NCBI GenBank assembly: GCA_039619475.1
Contig: CM077116.1
Coordinates: forward strand, 166,859,363 to 166,923,362
Reading direction: 5' to 3'
DNA length: 64,000 nucleotides
Source: Icerya purchasi
Lineage: Eukaryota > Arthropoda > Insecta > Hemiptera > Monophlebidae
Shown: in pieces, positions 22,101 through 33,805 of the stretch
Layout of the letters: each line of letters begins with the position of its first letter
Numbering within the stretch: position 1 is the first letter of the stretch
Translations under genes and position numbers: made by a program
Notes under the pieces: generated by a model
Databases searched by the model: none
Told to the model about the DNA's origin: nothing
Seen by the model: only the letters and a program-made list of their open reading frames with translations

Positions 22101-25100
22101 TGAAACCATTACGAAAAATGAATTTAAATAATCGTTATTTCATATGGAAGACAATGGCAAACTGCTACCTATACCATATCGTACGCGCGCCAGTTATTAG
22201 TAGACACAGACGAAACTGCATTTGTAGCGCGATAACAAGGATCAGTTCCGAATGTAGTCTTGCGTGTATACACCTGCGTTGCATATATAATAATTGCCAC
22301 GAACGCTACACCTATTCTGTACAGCTGGATTGTATAATACGAGCAGGTAGTCTCGACGCTCGAAATCGAGTGATACGACTGATAAGATAAAAACTCATAG
22401 CGTACCTTGATTGTATAATCTGGTTGAAATAAGATCGAACGGTGACATGACCAAAGCTACAGCAACACCTCCGATCATACTTGAAGTAAAAGCGTTTAAT
22501 ATTTTTTGATCATTCGTAAATATCTGTAACAATTTTGATTTTATTCTACATCATTTGCATTAATTTACATTTTACTGTTATCAGTTTAATGAATAAACCA
22601 TTAACAAACCAATAATAATATATAACACGCGTAAATTGCAATTGAAAATGAATTTTAAAAGTTCGATTTAAAAGTGAAGATTGAAGGACTACCGTAGTTA
22701 TTTTCTTTAAAATTCACTAGTGACAAATAGCCGTAAAATATATTAAGATTAACTTTATTGTTTGGATAAATATCTGTTAAGGTTAGTTGCGAGGGTTTGG
22801 GGGGTTAAAATGACGAATAGCGAATTTTACATGGAAAGTTACTTGTAAAAATTGCTCTCTTGTAAATCTTCTAAATAGTTTGTTAGATTTCATAAAGTAA
22901 ATGAGACTAATAAAATCGTATCGGCAAATACGCAATTTAGCCGTATAATCAACATTAATTAATGAATTTATGATTTTCATTAAGTAGTAGTTTAAATGAA
23001 CTTTGAATATTCATTTACAATTTAAGTTCAGAAAAGCAGAACAGAATGATATATAATTCGGCGAATAAATATTTTAAACTTATGTTAATCTACTAATAAT
23101 AATCTGACAGACGATAGGAGATAAATTTAATAATTAAAACGTCTTAAACATTTTTATACGATGAAAACGTTAAAATGAGTTATATGAGTTAAGGATTGTG
23201 CAAGCAGAAACAATCACAGACTTTAACGTTTCATAAAAAGTTAAACATATTTGCGCACTTTGGAGTTTTTATAAATTATCACTTTTGTCTGATCGCTGGC
23301 AACATTCGGTAGACGAAAGTAACACATATGTAGCAATTTTTTTTTTATTAAAATATACTAATTTTTACGAAGGAAATAGAATTTATTGGAAAAGCGAACT
23401 ATGATGAATGATGCGGAAAAAAATATACAATGTAATTTTATTACATTGTATATTTTTTTCCGCATCATTCATCATAGTTCGCTTTTCCATATGTAAACGT
23501 TAAATAAATGCAAAGGAAGGCTTATTACAATAAATATTAAAAATACTTAGTTGTGTAATTTAAATACTAAATGAAAACAAGAGCTATACATATATATTAC
23601 ATGGAGTGATGCATCGACGAACTACCTTATTTTTTGTTTACTTTGTTAATACTGCCATAAATATATATCACATTCTATTAATAATGTATTCTAATGTCTA
23701 TATAAGTTATTTAAATTTTATTATTTATCAGATTATTACGTAATAAAATTATTTTGATAAAAGAAGTATGAAATAATGATTCTTTTTCACGTATAGTTTG
23801 ATGAGAATTTGTAATTGTTACCCCCCCCCCCCCCATATATATATATATATATATATAAAACTCGGCTCTCTGTGCCTCGCAAGGGATTTCGTCCTTTAAT
23901 CACGCCCGGGGACACCTCCGGACTACAAGCTCTATCATTTCTATACTTCTTATAGAAGGAGGAAAATTGGCAACTTCATTTTTTCCGACTGCGCGACAAA
24001 AACTGATTCCCGCAGAAGGTTTTAGTATATAATTTATAGATTTTTGATGTAATTTAGCCGACTATGAGGGTTTTCGTCAAACAAACGGGGAAATCAGATG
24101 AAATTTTAAAAAATTTGAACAAAACGATCATTATGGTAAATATAAATATAAACTCCGGATAATATTTTATTAATTTCTGACGTGAGGAAAATCATTATAC
24201 CAATAACTTTACAAGTAATAATTTAATTGTTATAAAATGTTCGACGGACAGGTTGGAAAAGCCAGAGTAAAACAGACATGTGGGCGGAAAAAATGTTCTC
24301 TTAAACGTGTAATTATGGAAGATATCAACTTGTAATCGATTTATAACGGAGTATTTAATAGACGTAATATAAAGAGAAGGGAACTATGTGTCAGTTGTTG
24401 ATTTAATATATTTTTAAGAAAATGGCTGTGTGTGCCTTGTAGTTGAGAAAAAATTTCTGTTAGGTTGCGACAGCTACAGTCGCTACCGGAAATATTTACA
24501 TTTAAATCCTAAATCCTTGCCTAACACTGGCTTGCTGTTGTGAAATGCACATAAACTTTGTTTTAATTATTATGTAAGTAATATTCTCAAAAGAGAAGAA
24601 AACTGAATAGAGGAAATAAATCTTTAGTGGAAATATAGAGTTCACCATATTTAAAAAAAAGAAAAAGAGTTAGACTTAAACAGGTATTAATTAGCGGGTG
24701 AAATCGCAGATAACAGCTTGCGAGTAAGTAAACAGACGGTTTACAGAATAAATGAATATGAAGAAAACGGCGAATAAAAAATAAAAAACAGATGATTGCA
24801 GTAGTAAAAGCCACTGCCGTCGCCAGCGGGAGGCAAGGGAGGCAGTTGCCCTCCCCTCTGGAGCCTTGAAACTTTAATCAACTGACTATGATGAGTATTC
24901 ATAGGGGCGTAATCATGGACAATTTGGAAGACCTTTATAATAAAATAGTAGAGTAATTCGCCAGAAACTCACGAAAATTATGTTTTAAAATAATATTTTA
25001 TTCTTGTTTAATAAAATATTAGGCCTTTACAACTTGTAATTTTTATTTTTCTTATAACTCATATCTTCTTTCTATCATCTTGCCCCCATCCCTGGCTCAT

Positions 25101-28100
25101 CGGCTGGCGACGTCCTTGGTAAAAGCTATAGGACCTTCAGAAATAACACTCAAGTGACTCTAATATGTATTTTAGCAAAGAAGATACAAATTTCAATGGA
25201 GCTTCATGAAATGTAAACCTAGTGTTTAATTACTGCGTAGGCATAAGTATTAATTACGTAAAAACATTACATTATAAATACTTCATGATATTTCTTTTTT
25301 TTTTGAATATTTAGGTATGCAATTTAGTAACTGTGTAATATATTGTTAATGTTCTGTAGAAGTATATTTCATTCGAATATTTTAAAAATTTCAATTAAAT
25401 CCTCGCCAATTGTTGAGCTGTGCTATTGTAAAATTTGTTTTAGTTATTAGTAATATGCTTAAGGAGGAGAAAAAGAGAATAGTGTAAATAAATCTTTATG
25501 TAAATATATAGCTCAGCGCGCAGTGGAATGATTTAATTTTGAAATTGAAGGATGTGATAAGCATTACATATCTGATGGCAGCGTGCACAGACTAGTGTCT
25601 AGCCCCTGAAACTCCTCACAGATGTTATCAGTATTTTGCTTCGTATTTGTTTATATCTTGCACTTAGTGACAAAAGTTCTACACAATTATAAGTGAAAGA
25701 GTGAATTATTTGAATTAGGTAGAATTTTTAAATTGCTCTTCAGATAAATAAATAAAGGAAAATTGTTTCAACTCATTTTAATCGCCTACTGTCAAAACAA
25801 TAACTATGAAAAGGGTAACACTAAAAGTAACTCGAAAAAATAGAAGTTTGGTTATGTATACCACTATAGAATACAAAAGGTAGTGAATTATATCTGAATT
25901 ATAAATGAAATAGAAGTATTATAATTATTCAACTTCAATATCGAATTTTTAGTGAAGTAGAAAAATGTAAATAAACACGAAACAAAAATACTGATAACAT
26001 ACTGTGAGGAGTTTCAGGGGCTAGAGACACTATTCATGCACAGTAGTATTCATTGAAATCAGTTCTGTTATTAATAATAATAATTAAAATTAAATAAACG
26101 GCGGAAATAAAATTTTTTAAAGAATTCTGTATTTCTTCATGTTTTTAGGTACTTCTTTTTTTTAAATTTTCACAATATATATTGAAAATTTTTGAAGGAG
26201 AATTTTGACCCTTAAAACTTTCTACTTGGCTGCACTATTAATGATTAATTATTAAACATTACATTACAACAAAATATAATAATCAGCATAAACGATGGAA
26301 ATAAATTTTATGGTCGTATTTATACATATATCCTTACTAATATTATAAATGCGAAAGTAACTCTGTCTGTCTGTCTGTTACCTTTTCACGCTTAAACCGT
26401 TGAACCGATTTAGATGAAATTTTGTATGGAGATAGTTTGAGGTCAAGGAAAGAACATAGGATAGTTTTTATTCTGGAAATATTATATTAATTTTATTATT
26501 TCTTACGTATTCGTTCGTTAGTGTATGTTATTTTATTCAGCCAGATGTTTTTGTTCGGAAATTCTAAGAAACATCAGAACGCCAGAAATCGGTTTCGTTA
26601 TGTAAACAAAATTACTAGCTAGCTTTTATTAACGTGTTGTTCATCTTCGATAGTCTCCATTCGTTCGTCCGTTCCTAGCTTAAAACGTGTTGTTCATCTT
26701 CGATAGTCGCCATTCGTTCGTCCGTTCCTAGCTTTTACCCGCGACATTGTCCGCAGAAAATTATTATTTCAAGTAAGCTGTTTCGACGTCAATATAAATA
26801 TAAATGAAAGAGGTTTTATTATTAAATCATAACGATAGTTATATAGGTACTTAGTGAGTAGGCCGGAGATTTACTTAAAACATTTACATAAACGTATTAT
26901 ATTTTGATTTAAAAAAAAAAATTCTTATTATTTTTACTGTCAATATGCCTCGCAGGCGTAAATCTGATCTAGCGCGTAACTCTAACAGAACTCGAGCTGC
27001 GAAAGTAGCTAGAACAGGAATCTCAAGAGCAGACACAGACCAGACAGATTTTAGATGCCGAGCGTCACTCCTCTCAAAAGGTTTCAGAGACCTTAGAACA
27101 GACTCAGGCACGGCAAGCTTTAGACGCTGAGTGTCACGCCTCTCAAAGGGCTGCCGAGATTATAAATGCGAAAGTAACTCTGTGTGTCTGTCTGTCTGTC
27201 TATCTGTTACCTTTTCACGCTTAAACCGCTTAACTGATTTTTTTACGACAAAGCTTTTCATTGTAATATAAAGGCCATCCATTTGAGATATATATATATA
27301 TATTTAATAGTAAATGAATATACACTGGCAGGACAACGTCTGAAAAACGTTGTTTACAAAAATGTGTTGAATTAAAATTTTACTACTGTAATTGTAAATA
27401 AACAAAAATAATTACATAAAAGTAAATAATAAAAAAAAATATATAGAAGTAAATACCTAATAAAAAAAAAAACAACCTATAGTTATAATTTAATAATAAA
27501 ATCTCTTTCATTTATATTTGTTTTCACGTCGAAACAGCTTACTTGAAATAATAATTCTCCGCGGACAACGTCACGGGTTAAAAGCTAGTATATATATATA
27601 AGTAACATTTTTTTGCAAGCTCAAATGGTTTTAATTTTTTTAGAAGAACTAAATCCTATCCGTGAAATTACTCTAATCTATTACTAAATTTAATAGTTTA
27701 CTAATAATAGATTAGAGTAATTTCATGAAGAAGCTTTGACTTTTCTAAGAAATTTTAGAAACGTTTGAACTTGCGAACCTTCTCCAAATGTGTGGCATGA
27801 TAGTTTTTTTTTTTTGTATCACGCATTACTAAGAAAGTGGAAAAGTTTATATGTGATGTTGCGTTAGTCAGCAGTGAAAATTAGCAATCTTATTTATTTT
27901 CTAATTAATTTGAAAACATTTTATGTTTTCGTTAAAAAAAATTTTATTATGTTTTTTTAAAAATTTTTTATATGTAGTTTGGATTTATAAATTAGCACGT
28001 TGATTTTAATTTCATGTTAAGCTTTTTACTTGTTTTTTAAAAATGTTCATAAAAAATTTATCATTTATAGATTAGCTGCGTAATAAATCAAGTAAATAGT

Positions 28101-29851
28101 GTACATAAAGGAAAGCGACAGAACATGAATAATAATTTAGATTGTTCTATGAATTCTTAAAATTGCTTTCTGGACTGGTTGTTGATTAATGGCAAAGTGT
28201 TTCCAGGGTTCGTCTAAATCCATGGATTAGTCTTCGTTCAAAATTTGTCCTTTATGATAGTAAAAAAAACAGTAGTGATACCGCACTTTTCTTAGTTGCC
28301 ACAGTGCGAGGAGCCTTATATAAGGGCCTCAAAATTAAATTAAAAACAAGTGTGAAGAAAATAAAATTGCATTTTTATTATTCAACCGATGTTATAAATT
28401 ATGTTTTCTTTGCATGACATTTTAATTTTTTAATGTCAACTTATAACAAGAATTTCCCCCTCTCCACCATTTTTCACAATTGCGAGTCTCTATATTATAA
28501 ACATATAAAGTTGACATAAATGTAAAACCAAACAATTATTTGGAAAAAAAGGAAAATGCGATATTGCAGTTACACTTTATTAAAAACATCTAATTTACTT
28601 TTTGTCTTTTTCTAACCGTTTAAGTGTCCCCCTTTTTATTCTGAACCATTTTCCCTGGGGGACTGAAGGGATATAGTACTATCATTGATAGCAGATAAGG
28701 GTCCTAAAATTTTTCGATCTACTGTTGTTTTTTTTTTAAATCTTTGACAATAATTATTTTATAGTTTATTAGTCTTATAGGTAAAACGTTATCAAGTTAG
28801 GTAATAATACATATACATATGCTTTTATGAGTCAGCAAATATTAACATAAAATTTTCGTGATTTGCTAATTAATTTTAGTAAATAAATGGATAATATAAT
28901 GAAAAATTTAAACCTACATTCTTCGATAAAAAGTATTCTTTGAATACCATAAAACAACTGTACTGGGCTGCCGAACCTACAGATACACGTACGACTGCGC
29001 CTGTTGCACCTCTCCATAGTTGAGTTAAACCGAACTTTCGATATAAAGATAATAAACCACGAGCGACGCCGTTTGTTTCGTGTTGATGTCCAACGGCAAT
29101 TTCCGTATTTGCTTTAGACTGCAAGTGCGTTTTAATCTACACATATATGCAAAGATTAAATAAATATTTTAAAATGCACTGGGTGATGAATGCGCCTGAT
29201 TTTTTTATTTGTTAGTGGTTTAAAAATTCTTCAACAATAATTTTTCAAAAATTTGATGACCGGTGTTGTCCATTTAATAGAATTTCCAAATTTTTTTCAG
29301 AAGAAATGGACTTTAATTGTTTTCTTTCATACATACGTGGTATATAAATAAACGTACTTTAAGATTTAGTACCAGATATTTAATTTTCAGTTTTCGTTTT
29401 CATTATCTCAATTGAGCATTTAACTTGAGCAAAAAAGTTATTTAATAAAAAACAAAAATATACGTGCCAAATAAAAGGGACTTCCGAGAAATGCACCAAC
29501 AGATCCCGCAACACTTCCTGCTATCATTGCTTTTACTAAAGAAATCTTTTCTACACCGTCATAATTATCGTAAATTAATTTGTTCTCGTCCATTATTTGA
29601 TAAAGGCCTAATCTAGTTCCATTTAAAAATAACTGATGTATAAATGCTGGGTATAAACCTTTTTGTAAACTAAGTACTCCGTCGTGTTTGCATATCTGTA
29701 AAAATGTCTGGAATATACTCGAGTAGTGAACTTTATACTGGCCTTTTGCTTTTAATTCTCCTTGTAGTTGATGTCTCGTTTTAACAACTTCCAATGGATT
29801 CGTAAAAACAACTGCAGCTCCTGCAGCACTAGCTCCAATTACGAATTCCAT
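19142..29851 (-). CDS. Mitochondrial carrier, SLC25A35/SLC25A34 type
   Basis: The exons on the minus strand are 29851-29468, 29136-28918, 22523-22406 and 19344-19142, giving 307 aa plus TAG; human SLC25A35 has about 300. This family sits in the inner mitochondrial membrane and is related to yeast oxaloacetate carrier Oac1; its substrate in animals is not firmly known. The three carrier repeats are visible. Repeat 1 has NPLEVVKT (18-25) and QKGLYPAFIHQ. Repeat 2 has SPFYLIKTHLQ (124-134) and WRGATGAVVRV. Repeat 3 has SPFDLISTRLYNQ (228-240) and YKGVLPCYLRIGPHTVLSL. The second and third signatures deviate from PX[DE]XX[KR] just as in human A35. Exon 1 keeps frame and alignment only with a GC donor (TTG|GCACGT at 29467); the nearby GT at 29463 would shift the frame. 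Introns 2-4 and 3-2 are large (3.1 and 6.4 kb) and full of repeats. Minus-strand AATAAA lies at 19076-19071. The same frame stays open for 52 codons past the stop. Confidence 0.93.
20287..20735. repeat. Inverted repeat pair of about 84 bp
   Basis: The sequence at about 20652-20735 is an inverted copy of 20287-20370 at roughly 90% identity. Both arms contain GAATGTCCAGAGAAAAGAAT flanked by TTGATTACGAA and GTTTTTA. The 280-bp loop includes a T-rich tract. This could be a fold-back element or a duplicated end of an unknown transposon, in the last intron of the carrier gene. The ORFs over both arms (20199-20570 minus, 20656-20911 plus) owe their similar peptides to the repeat and are not genes. 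Confidence 0.8.
20936..22405. other. Carrier gene intron 3, unrecognised
   Basis: A small broken frame starts at 21025 (MSSRRNEVNCCICNKFLRKT) and, after a frame change near 21185, continues as FNIDETEVVIEEDSDGD to 21270. It has a CxxC pair and an acidic end, and could be a scrap of a transposon-encoded zinc-binding protein; I do not recognise it. The remainder, including short frames at 21828-22390, shows no coding signal. Confidence 0.3.
23388..23488. repeat. Perfect palindrome, 48-bp arms and 5-bp loop
   Basis: The arms 23388-23435 and 23441-23488 are exactly complementary without mismatch. They start ggaaaagcgaactatgatga and meet across the loop tttta. A transcript in either direction would fold into a 48-bp perfect hairpin. 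It lies in the large intron between carrier exons 2 and 3. I see no second copy in the window. Confidence 0.95.
23821..23860. repeat. (C)n run joined to (AT)n microsatellite
   Basis: A run of about 14 C is followed directly by about 12 AT units. It is intronic. Length is likely unreliable in any assembly. Confidence 0.9.
24817..25120. repeat. Interspersed repeat family A, copy 2 (inverted)
   Basis: This is the inverted counterpart of the repeat at 2594-2904, colinear over about 300 bp. Its ends are cgtcgccagc at 24817 and gctggcgacg near 25110, a perfect 10-bp terminal inverted repeat. That supports a MITE rather than a SINE. It lies in the large carrier intron. Confidence 0.75.
25580..26046. 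mobile_element. Fold-back / MITE-like element
   Basis: The left arm (about 25580-25653) and right arm (about 25971-26046) are inverted copies with few indels. Both contain AGCCCCTGAAACTCCTCACAG followed by TGTTATCAGTATTT. The 320-bp interior is AT-rich without coding potential. A clear target duplication is not evident. It is intronic in the carrier gene. Confidence 0.7.
26331..27588 (+). mobile_element. Helitron-like composite, non-autonomous
   Basis: The 5' end reads TCCTTACTAATATTATAAAT at 26331, preceded by A; the 3' end reads AAAAGCTAG at 27588, followed by T. TC...CTAG between A and T is the Helitron signature, and the TATTATAAATGCGAAAG start with TCTGTCTGTCTG is a common insect Helitron end. 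Within it the 5' phrase recurs at 27162. The segment at about 26735-26835 is an inverted copy of the 3' part at 27480-27590, so at least two copies are nested or rearranged. A 53-bp tandem pair (26632-26684, 26685-26734) is also present. The element is intronic in the carrier gene. Confidence 0.7.
26945..27160 (+). pseudogene. N-terminal scrap of a Helitron protein
   Basis: The frame MPRRRKSDLARNSNRTRAAK at 26945 has the Arg-rich opening typical of insect Helitron Rep/helicase proteins. A repeated phrase (RCRASLLSKG.. and, in another frame, LDAERH..) follows, and a stop cuts it off at 27130. The Rep and helicase domains are absent. Recognition is from memory of the family's N-terminal style. 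Confidence 0.5.
27663..27725. repeat. Short hairpin, 21-bp perfect arms
   Basis: The arms 27663-27683 (tgaaattactctaatctatt) and 27705-27725 are exactly complementary around a 21-base AT-rich loop. It is intronic in the carrier gene. Confidence 0.85.
27730..28917. other. Carrier gene intron 2, 3' of the Helitron
   Basis: AT-rich, with T and A runs and no frame of interest. It ends at the GT donor of exon 2 (minus strand, 28917-28916). Nothing else is recognised. Confidence 0.4.
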
Positions 29852-31730
29852 AACTAATTATAGAAGTGACAAAAAAAAAAAAAAAAAAAAAAGAAGGTAT
29901 ATACAGTACATGTAACATTATTTTAATAAATATGCAGTACAGACACAAACACAAACAGCAGAACACTTTTTTAAATTATAAAAATTGAACTAAAAACGTT
30001 TTAAGTTTCTTATGTTTAGTAATGTTAAAAAGATTCCTTTTTATTGTTAAAAATTATAAACTTTTAAATTTAATCTTATACAAAAAAGAACTAGGATACA
30101 TTTTAAAACTTGACACAGCAGTAGAATGGCTTAAACATTTAAGTAAAATTATTGCGTACATTTAAAATCTGTGAAGTTACAAGATCACGATACGTTTTAT
30201 TCTAGTTAACTATTTTCGTTATACTCCCAGTACTCAATAGCATTGAATTTAATAAATTGTTTTCAGTCTACATACAAAACAAAAACAAAAACGAAAAACG
30301 CCTATTCTTGACTTATATCATATAGTTAAGAATGAAATTTTTGGTTCTGCTGTAATTCCTTATCACATAATATTAAGAATTGTTATCACTGCACTTAGAT
30401 GTATACTACTTGTAAGTTCTGTAAACGTTTCAATTAATTTACAATAAATTATTAATAATACGTTGATAATTACCTTTAAATATAATATATACATATACAT
30501 TTAATGCTTTAGTAAGCGATATTTGCAGATTATTCACTTTCGTTATCGAAGAAAATGTACGGTATGTTATCTAAACATTTTTTTACGTACTTGAATGGTT
30601 GTTAAAAATAATTCTCACTAGATTTTTAAATAATATTTAATGTCGTATTATAAACAACGAACTTCTAATAAATAAAGATGCTCGCAATTTTCATATAAAT
30701 ATGTATATACATATGTGTGTATATGTTTACTTACGTAAATACGTACAAAATTTCAAGTTCACGAAAGCAAATAAAAACACGAATTTAAGTGTAAATTTTC
30801 ACCAGGTATTAACGATCTGTTACGAATTGAAATACAATTTGTGTTTGACTGATAATTATATAATTATTGATGAAGTGATAAAAGAACATACAGAAAGTTA
30901 GATTTACTTTGAAAACCTATTCCACTCTCATAGGGTAATAATCGGTGATACGAAGAAAGTGTAATTATGTGTGAAGTAGGTCATTTGGTGATTGAGTATA
31001 TCTATAAGCCGTGTTTATTTTTAAGGACGGGAAAAAAATTATAAGTCTACTACGCCATAGTTTTCTAAAAATTAAACCAATAAAATTAACTCATTTATTT
31101 TTATCATTATTATGAAATAGAACCTGCTTGATTAATGAGTGATATATGTACATGTTTTATATAAGTGCCCTATGTTTTATCAAACTTCGTCCTATTGAAA
31201 TATAATATTATCACTATTCAATTTTTTTCTTTTCTATTTTAGTCAAATCATTTAATTTTATACGTCGTAGTTAAGTTTGTAGTAATAGTGATAGAACTTT
31301 TCCATTAAAGGAAAGATATCCAAATGTGATAATTCTTCTGAAAAATTAAGTTATTTAGTGACCTACGAATTGCGAATTCGAGTGGAGATTCAGCATGTTA
31401 TTTTTACTCATTGCGACGAAAATTTTTGTTGCCAATAAACAGAGAAAAATTTCTATTGGTTTGTATCGGTATCTCTTCTGTTTATTGTTGTTTACTCTTG
31501 CTAGCAACTGTCAATTTCAATTGAATAATGGATTTTTTCACTTCATAAAATGCATTCGTTGTTATGATTTTATTAAGTAGAAAATATTGATTCATCTGTT
31601 TATATCATTTATTTCGTCGAGTGCGACTATAACTAATTTTTAATCGAGTTTCATTTATTATGAGTGACGAAATAGGTTAATGTGATCTATTCGTATTTCA
31701 CATATTTTCAATGTGCAGTTTCTTTTATAA
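29852..31730. other. Divergent intergenic region
   Basis: About 1.9 kb lies between the start of the minus-strand carrier gene and the plus-strand frame at 31731. It begins with a run of about 23 A (29869-29891) next to the carrier start codon. Any promoters for both genes should lie here, but I see no definite TATA or initiator. The short plus frames at 30701 and 31395 are not supported. A candidate acceptor (gtgcag) at 31713-31718 sits 12 bases before the next frame. Confidence 0.4.
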
Positions 31731-32276
31731 ATGTGCGAACGATTTATCGAATACTGTTTTTCTAAAATTTATAAGGACGCTATAATGATTTGGTTGTTTC
31801 AAAACATGTTAAAGTGTTTTCGAAAAAAACGAAAAGCGTCGATTAAACCGACTGACTCGCAGAACACCGTTTTTACTTCTCAGATTAAGAACAGCAATCA
31901 ACACAGTCGACAAGATGTAGTTGTGAAATTAATGGAACAAGATTATCAAGCCTCGAAAAGAAGAAATTCGTTCTCACGGTATACTCCATTACCAGCTATA
32001 GGAGGTCAGTCGCCTAATACGTTAAACAATTCGCATCATCATCTGCTTCGGCAAAATACGTATGTTGTACTTAATCCAGTTTTCGGTAAGAAAGCAGTAA
32101 GAATTCAAAATAATGCTGTAGTGTCACCGTATAATGCTAAAGAGAATACTAATAAACTATTAAACAGGCCTACACTAAGCGATATTAAAAAAGAATTGAA
32201 AAATAAACGTATTTTAGAGTTAAAGAAAGAGGTAATCGAGAAGAAAATGGGATCATCTTTTTGGTTTGAAGTATAG
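31731..32276 (+). CDS. Unrecognised 181-aa protein
   Basis: An uninterrupted frame of 181 codons stands out in a region where random frames are short. Met1 (31731) or Met19 (31785, with A at -3) could start it. The N terminus of the shorter form is MIWLFQNMLKCFRKKRKAS, a hydrophobic start followed by a basic Cys-containing patch, which would suit membrane association. The middle is polar (SFSRYTPLPAIGGQSPNT, then NNSHHHLL). The C-terminal third is charged and probably helical (LSDIKKELKNKRILELKKEV), ending SSFWFEV, whose last three residues fit a class II PDZ ligand pattern. I know no family with this order. It could be a last coding exon, given the acceptor-like gtgcag upstream at 31718. Composition favours a real protein, but I cannot show it. 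Confidence 0.5.
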   Translation: MCERFIEYCFSKIYKDAIMIWLFQNMLKCFRKKRKASIKPTDSQNTVFTSQIKNSNQHSRQDVVVKLMEQDYQASKRRNSFSRYTPLPAIGGQSPNTLNNSHHHLLRQNTYVVLNPVFGKKAVRIQNNAVVSPYNAKENTNKLLNRPTLSDIKKELKNKRILELKKEVIEKKMGSSFWFEV

Positions 32277-33768
32277 TAGTCATTTTTATATTCAGAATAC
32301 ATGATTTTTACTGTTTATTATTTTATATAACTATTACTAAAACTCAGTCGTCATCCATTATCATCGCAAGTGATTTTGTTAATAGTGCAAATTTTTCTCT
32401 TTGCTTCAATGTTTCACTTCACTTTGAATTATACGTTTTTTTAACGATATTTTTTATTTTTTCAGTTTTCCGTAGTTTGCATTTTTTGCAGTATCTGTAT
32501 TTTTTTATGCGAAGCAGGTTACCGATTAAATCGGTGATGAAGTTGGGCGCTTCAAAATATGATTATAGTGGGAGATGGCTCCTCAAAAGCTATCAAAATG
32601 AATTAAGTCAAGAACAGAAAGGAATTTATAGGCTTGATTAATTTCTAGTAAAATCGCGATTCAGTTTAATATAGAAAGAAATAAGTCAAGTTTTTTCCTG
32701 GTTATAATTGAAGGAATTTTTAAAATAGTATAATAATAATTATTCATAATTTCATACAGCACTGATGGTAAACATTTTTCTTTAGCCATATTATGAAACA
32801 TTTGCTATTGTTTTTCATTTTTTGAATAGTTTGTTAGAAGTCTTAAAATAAATAATTTCGTGAAAGGTGTTGAAAGTTGAAAAAAGAGGAAAATTTCGAA
32901 TGAAAATTTTTTTGATAAATATCGATAAATTTTCTTTATTTTGTAGAAGTTTATAATTTTGATGTTTATGGTTTTTAATCTGCTGGTTTAAGACCGTCAT
33001 GTTGTCCTGGGGACTTTGCGGCTGCGAATCTGTTGATTCGTCGATTACTGTTCCGGATCGGTACTGTGTATATTTACTTTTCGATTAATCATTTTTATTT
33101 TCCTTTCTTTAATTGTTTTCTCAGTCTCTTTCAAAATTTTGATCCCTTTTTTTCAGTTACTTTTCAGTAGCTGTTACCCATTCAGTTGCATCTTCTTTAC
33201 AATTTTCTGAATTGCTGCGCTATTTATACTGACGAAATGTATCTGTTTGTCTTTTCATATCGTTTGCTCGTATATTTCACTCCCGCCAAAGGCAATAATA
33301 GGTTTGCTTTTATTGGCTCGAGGTTAATATAATTGCATAAGTTGTCAAACTGCCACAAGGAATCGGTAACAGATGATGAGGAAGAATACTAATTTTGGTC
33401 TAGTGACAATGCCGTAAAAAATAATATCCTAGTGAATTTTGGTAAAGTTCCGTTGTAGAGTTATGTGCGGTTATTACTGGGTACTCGAGGTTTAATATTT
33501 AAATATCAGGAAATAGCAATAAGCAATTATTATTCTCACATTATTTGCCCGTGTTTTAGCAGACTTAAAACTGGAGAACAAAAGGTAAGATCTAATGCGT
33601 TAACTTTAATACTAAAAAATTAGGTGGAATACTATTTCGAGAAGGTAAGTATTAGCCGTAAATTAGGTACTGTTAAGGAATGTTCTAAACTGTTAAAACC
33701 CGAACATCACAAAGAGCTATTCAGTTTCACCCCATTATATTGAGACTATTCAGGGAATCAAAAAGAAT

Positions 33769-33805
<37 letters not shown>

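Noticed and set aside
29438..29467. Extension of carrier exon 1 to the GT at 29463
   Set aside because: This leaves a one-base phase shift into exon 2 and an immediate stop; the GC donor at 29467 restores both frame and family alignment.
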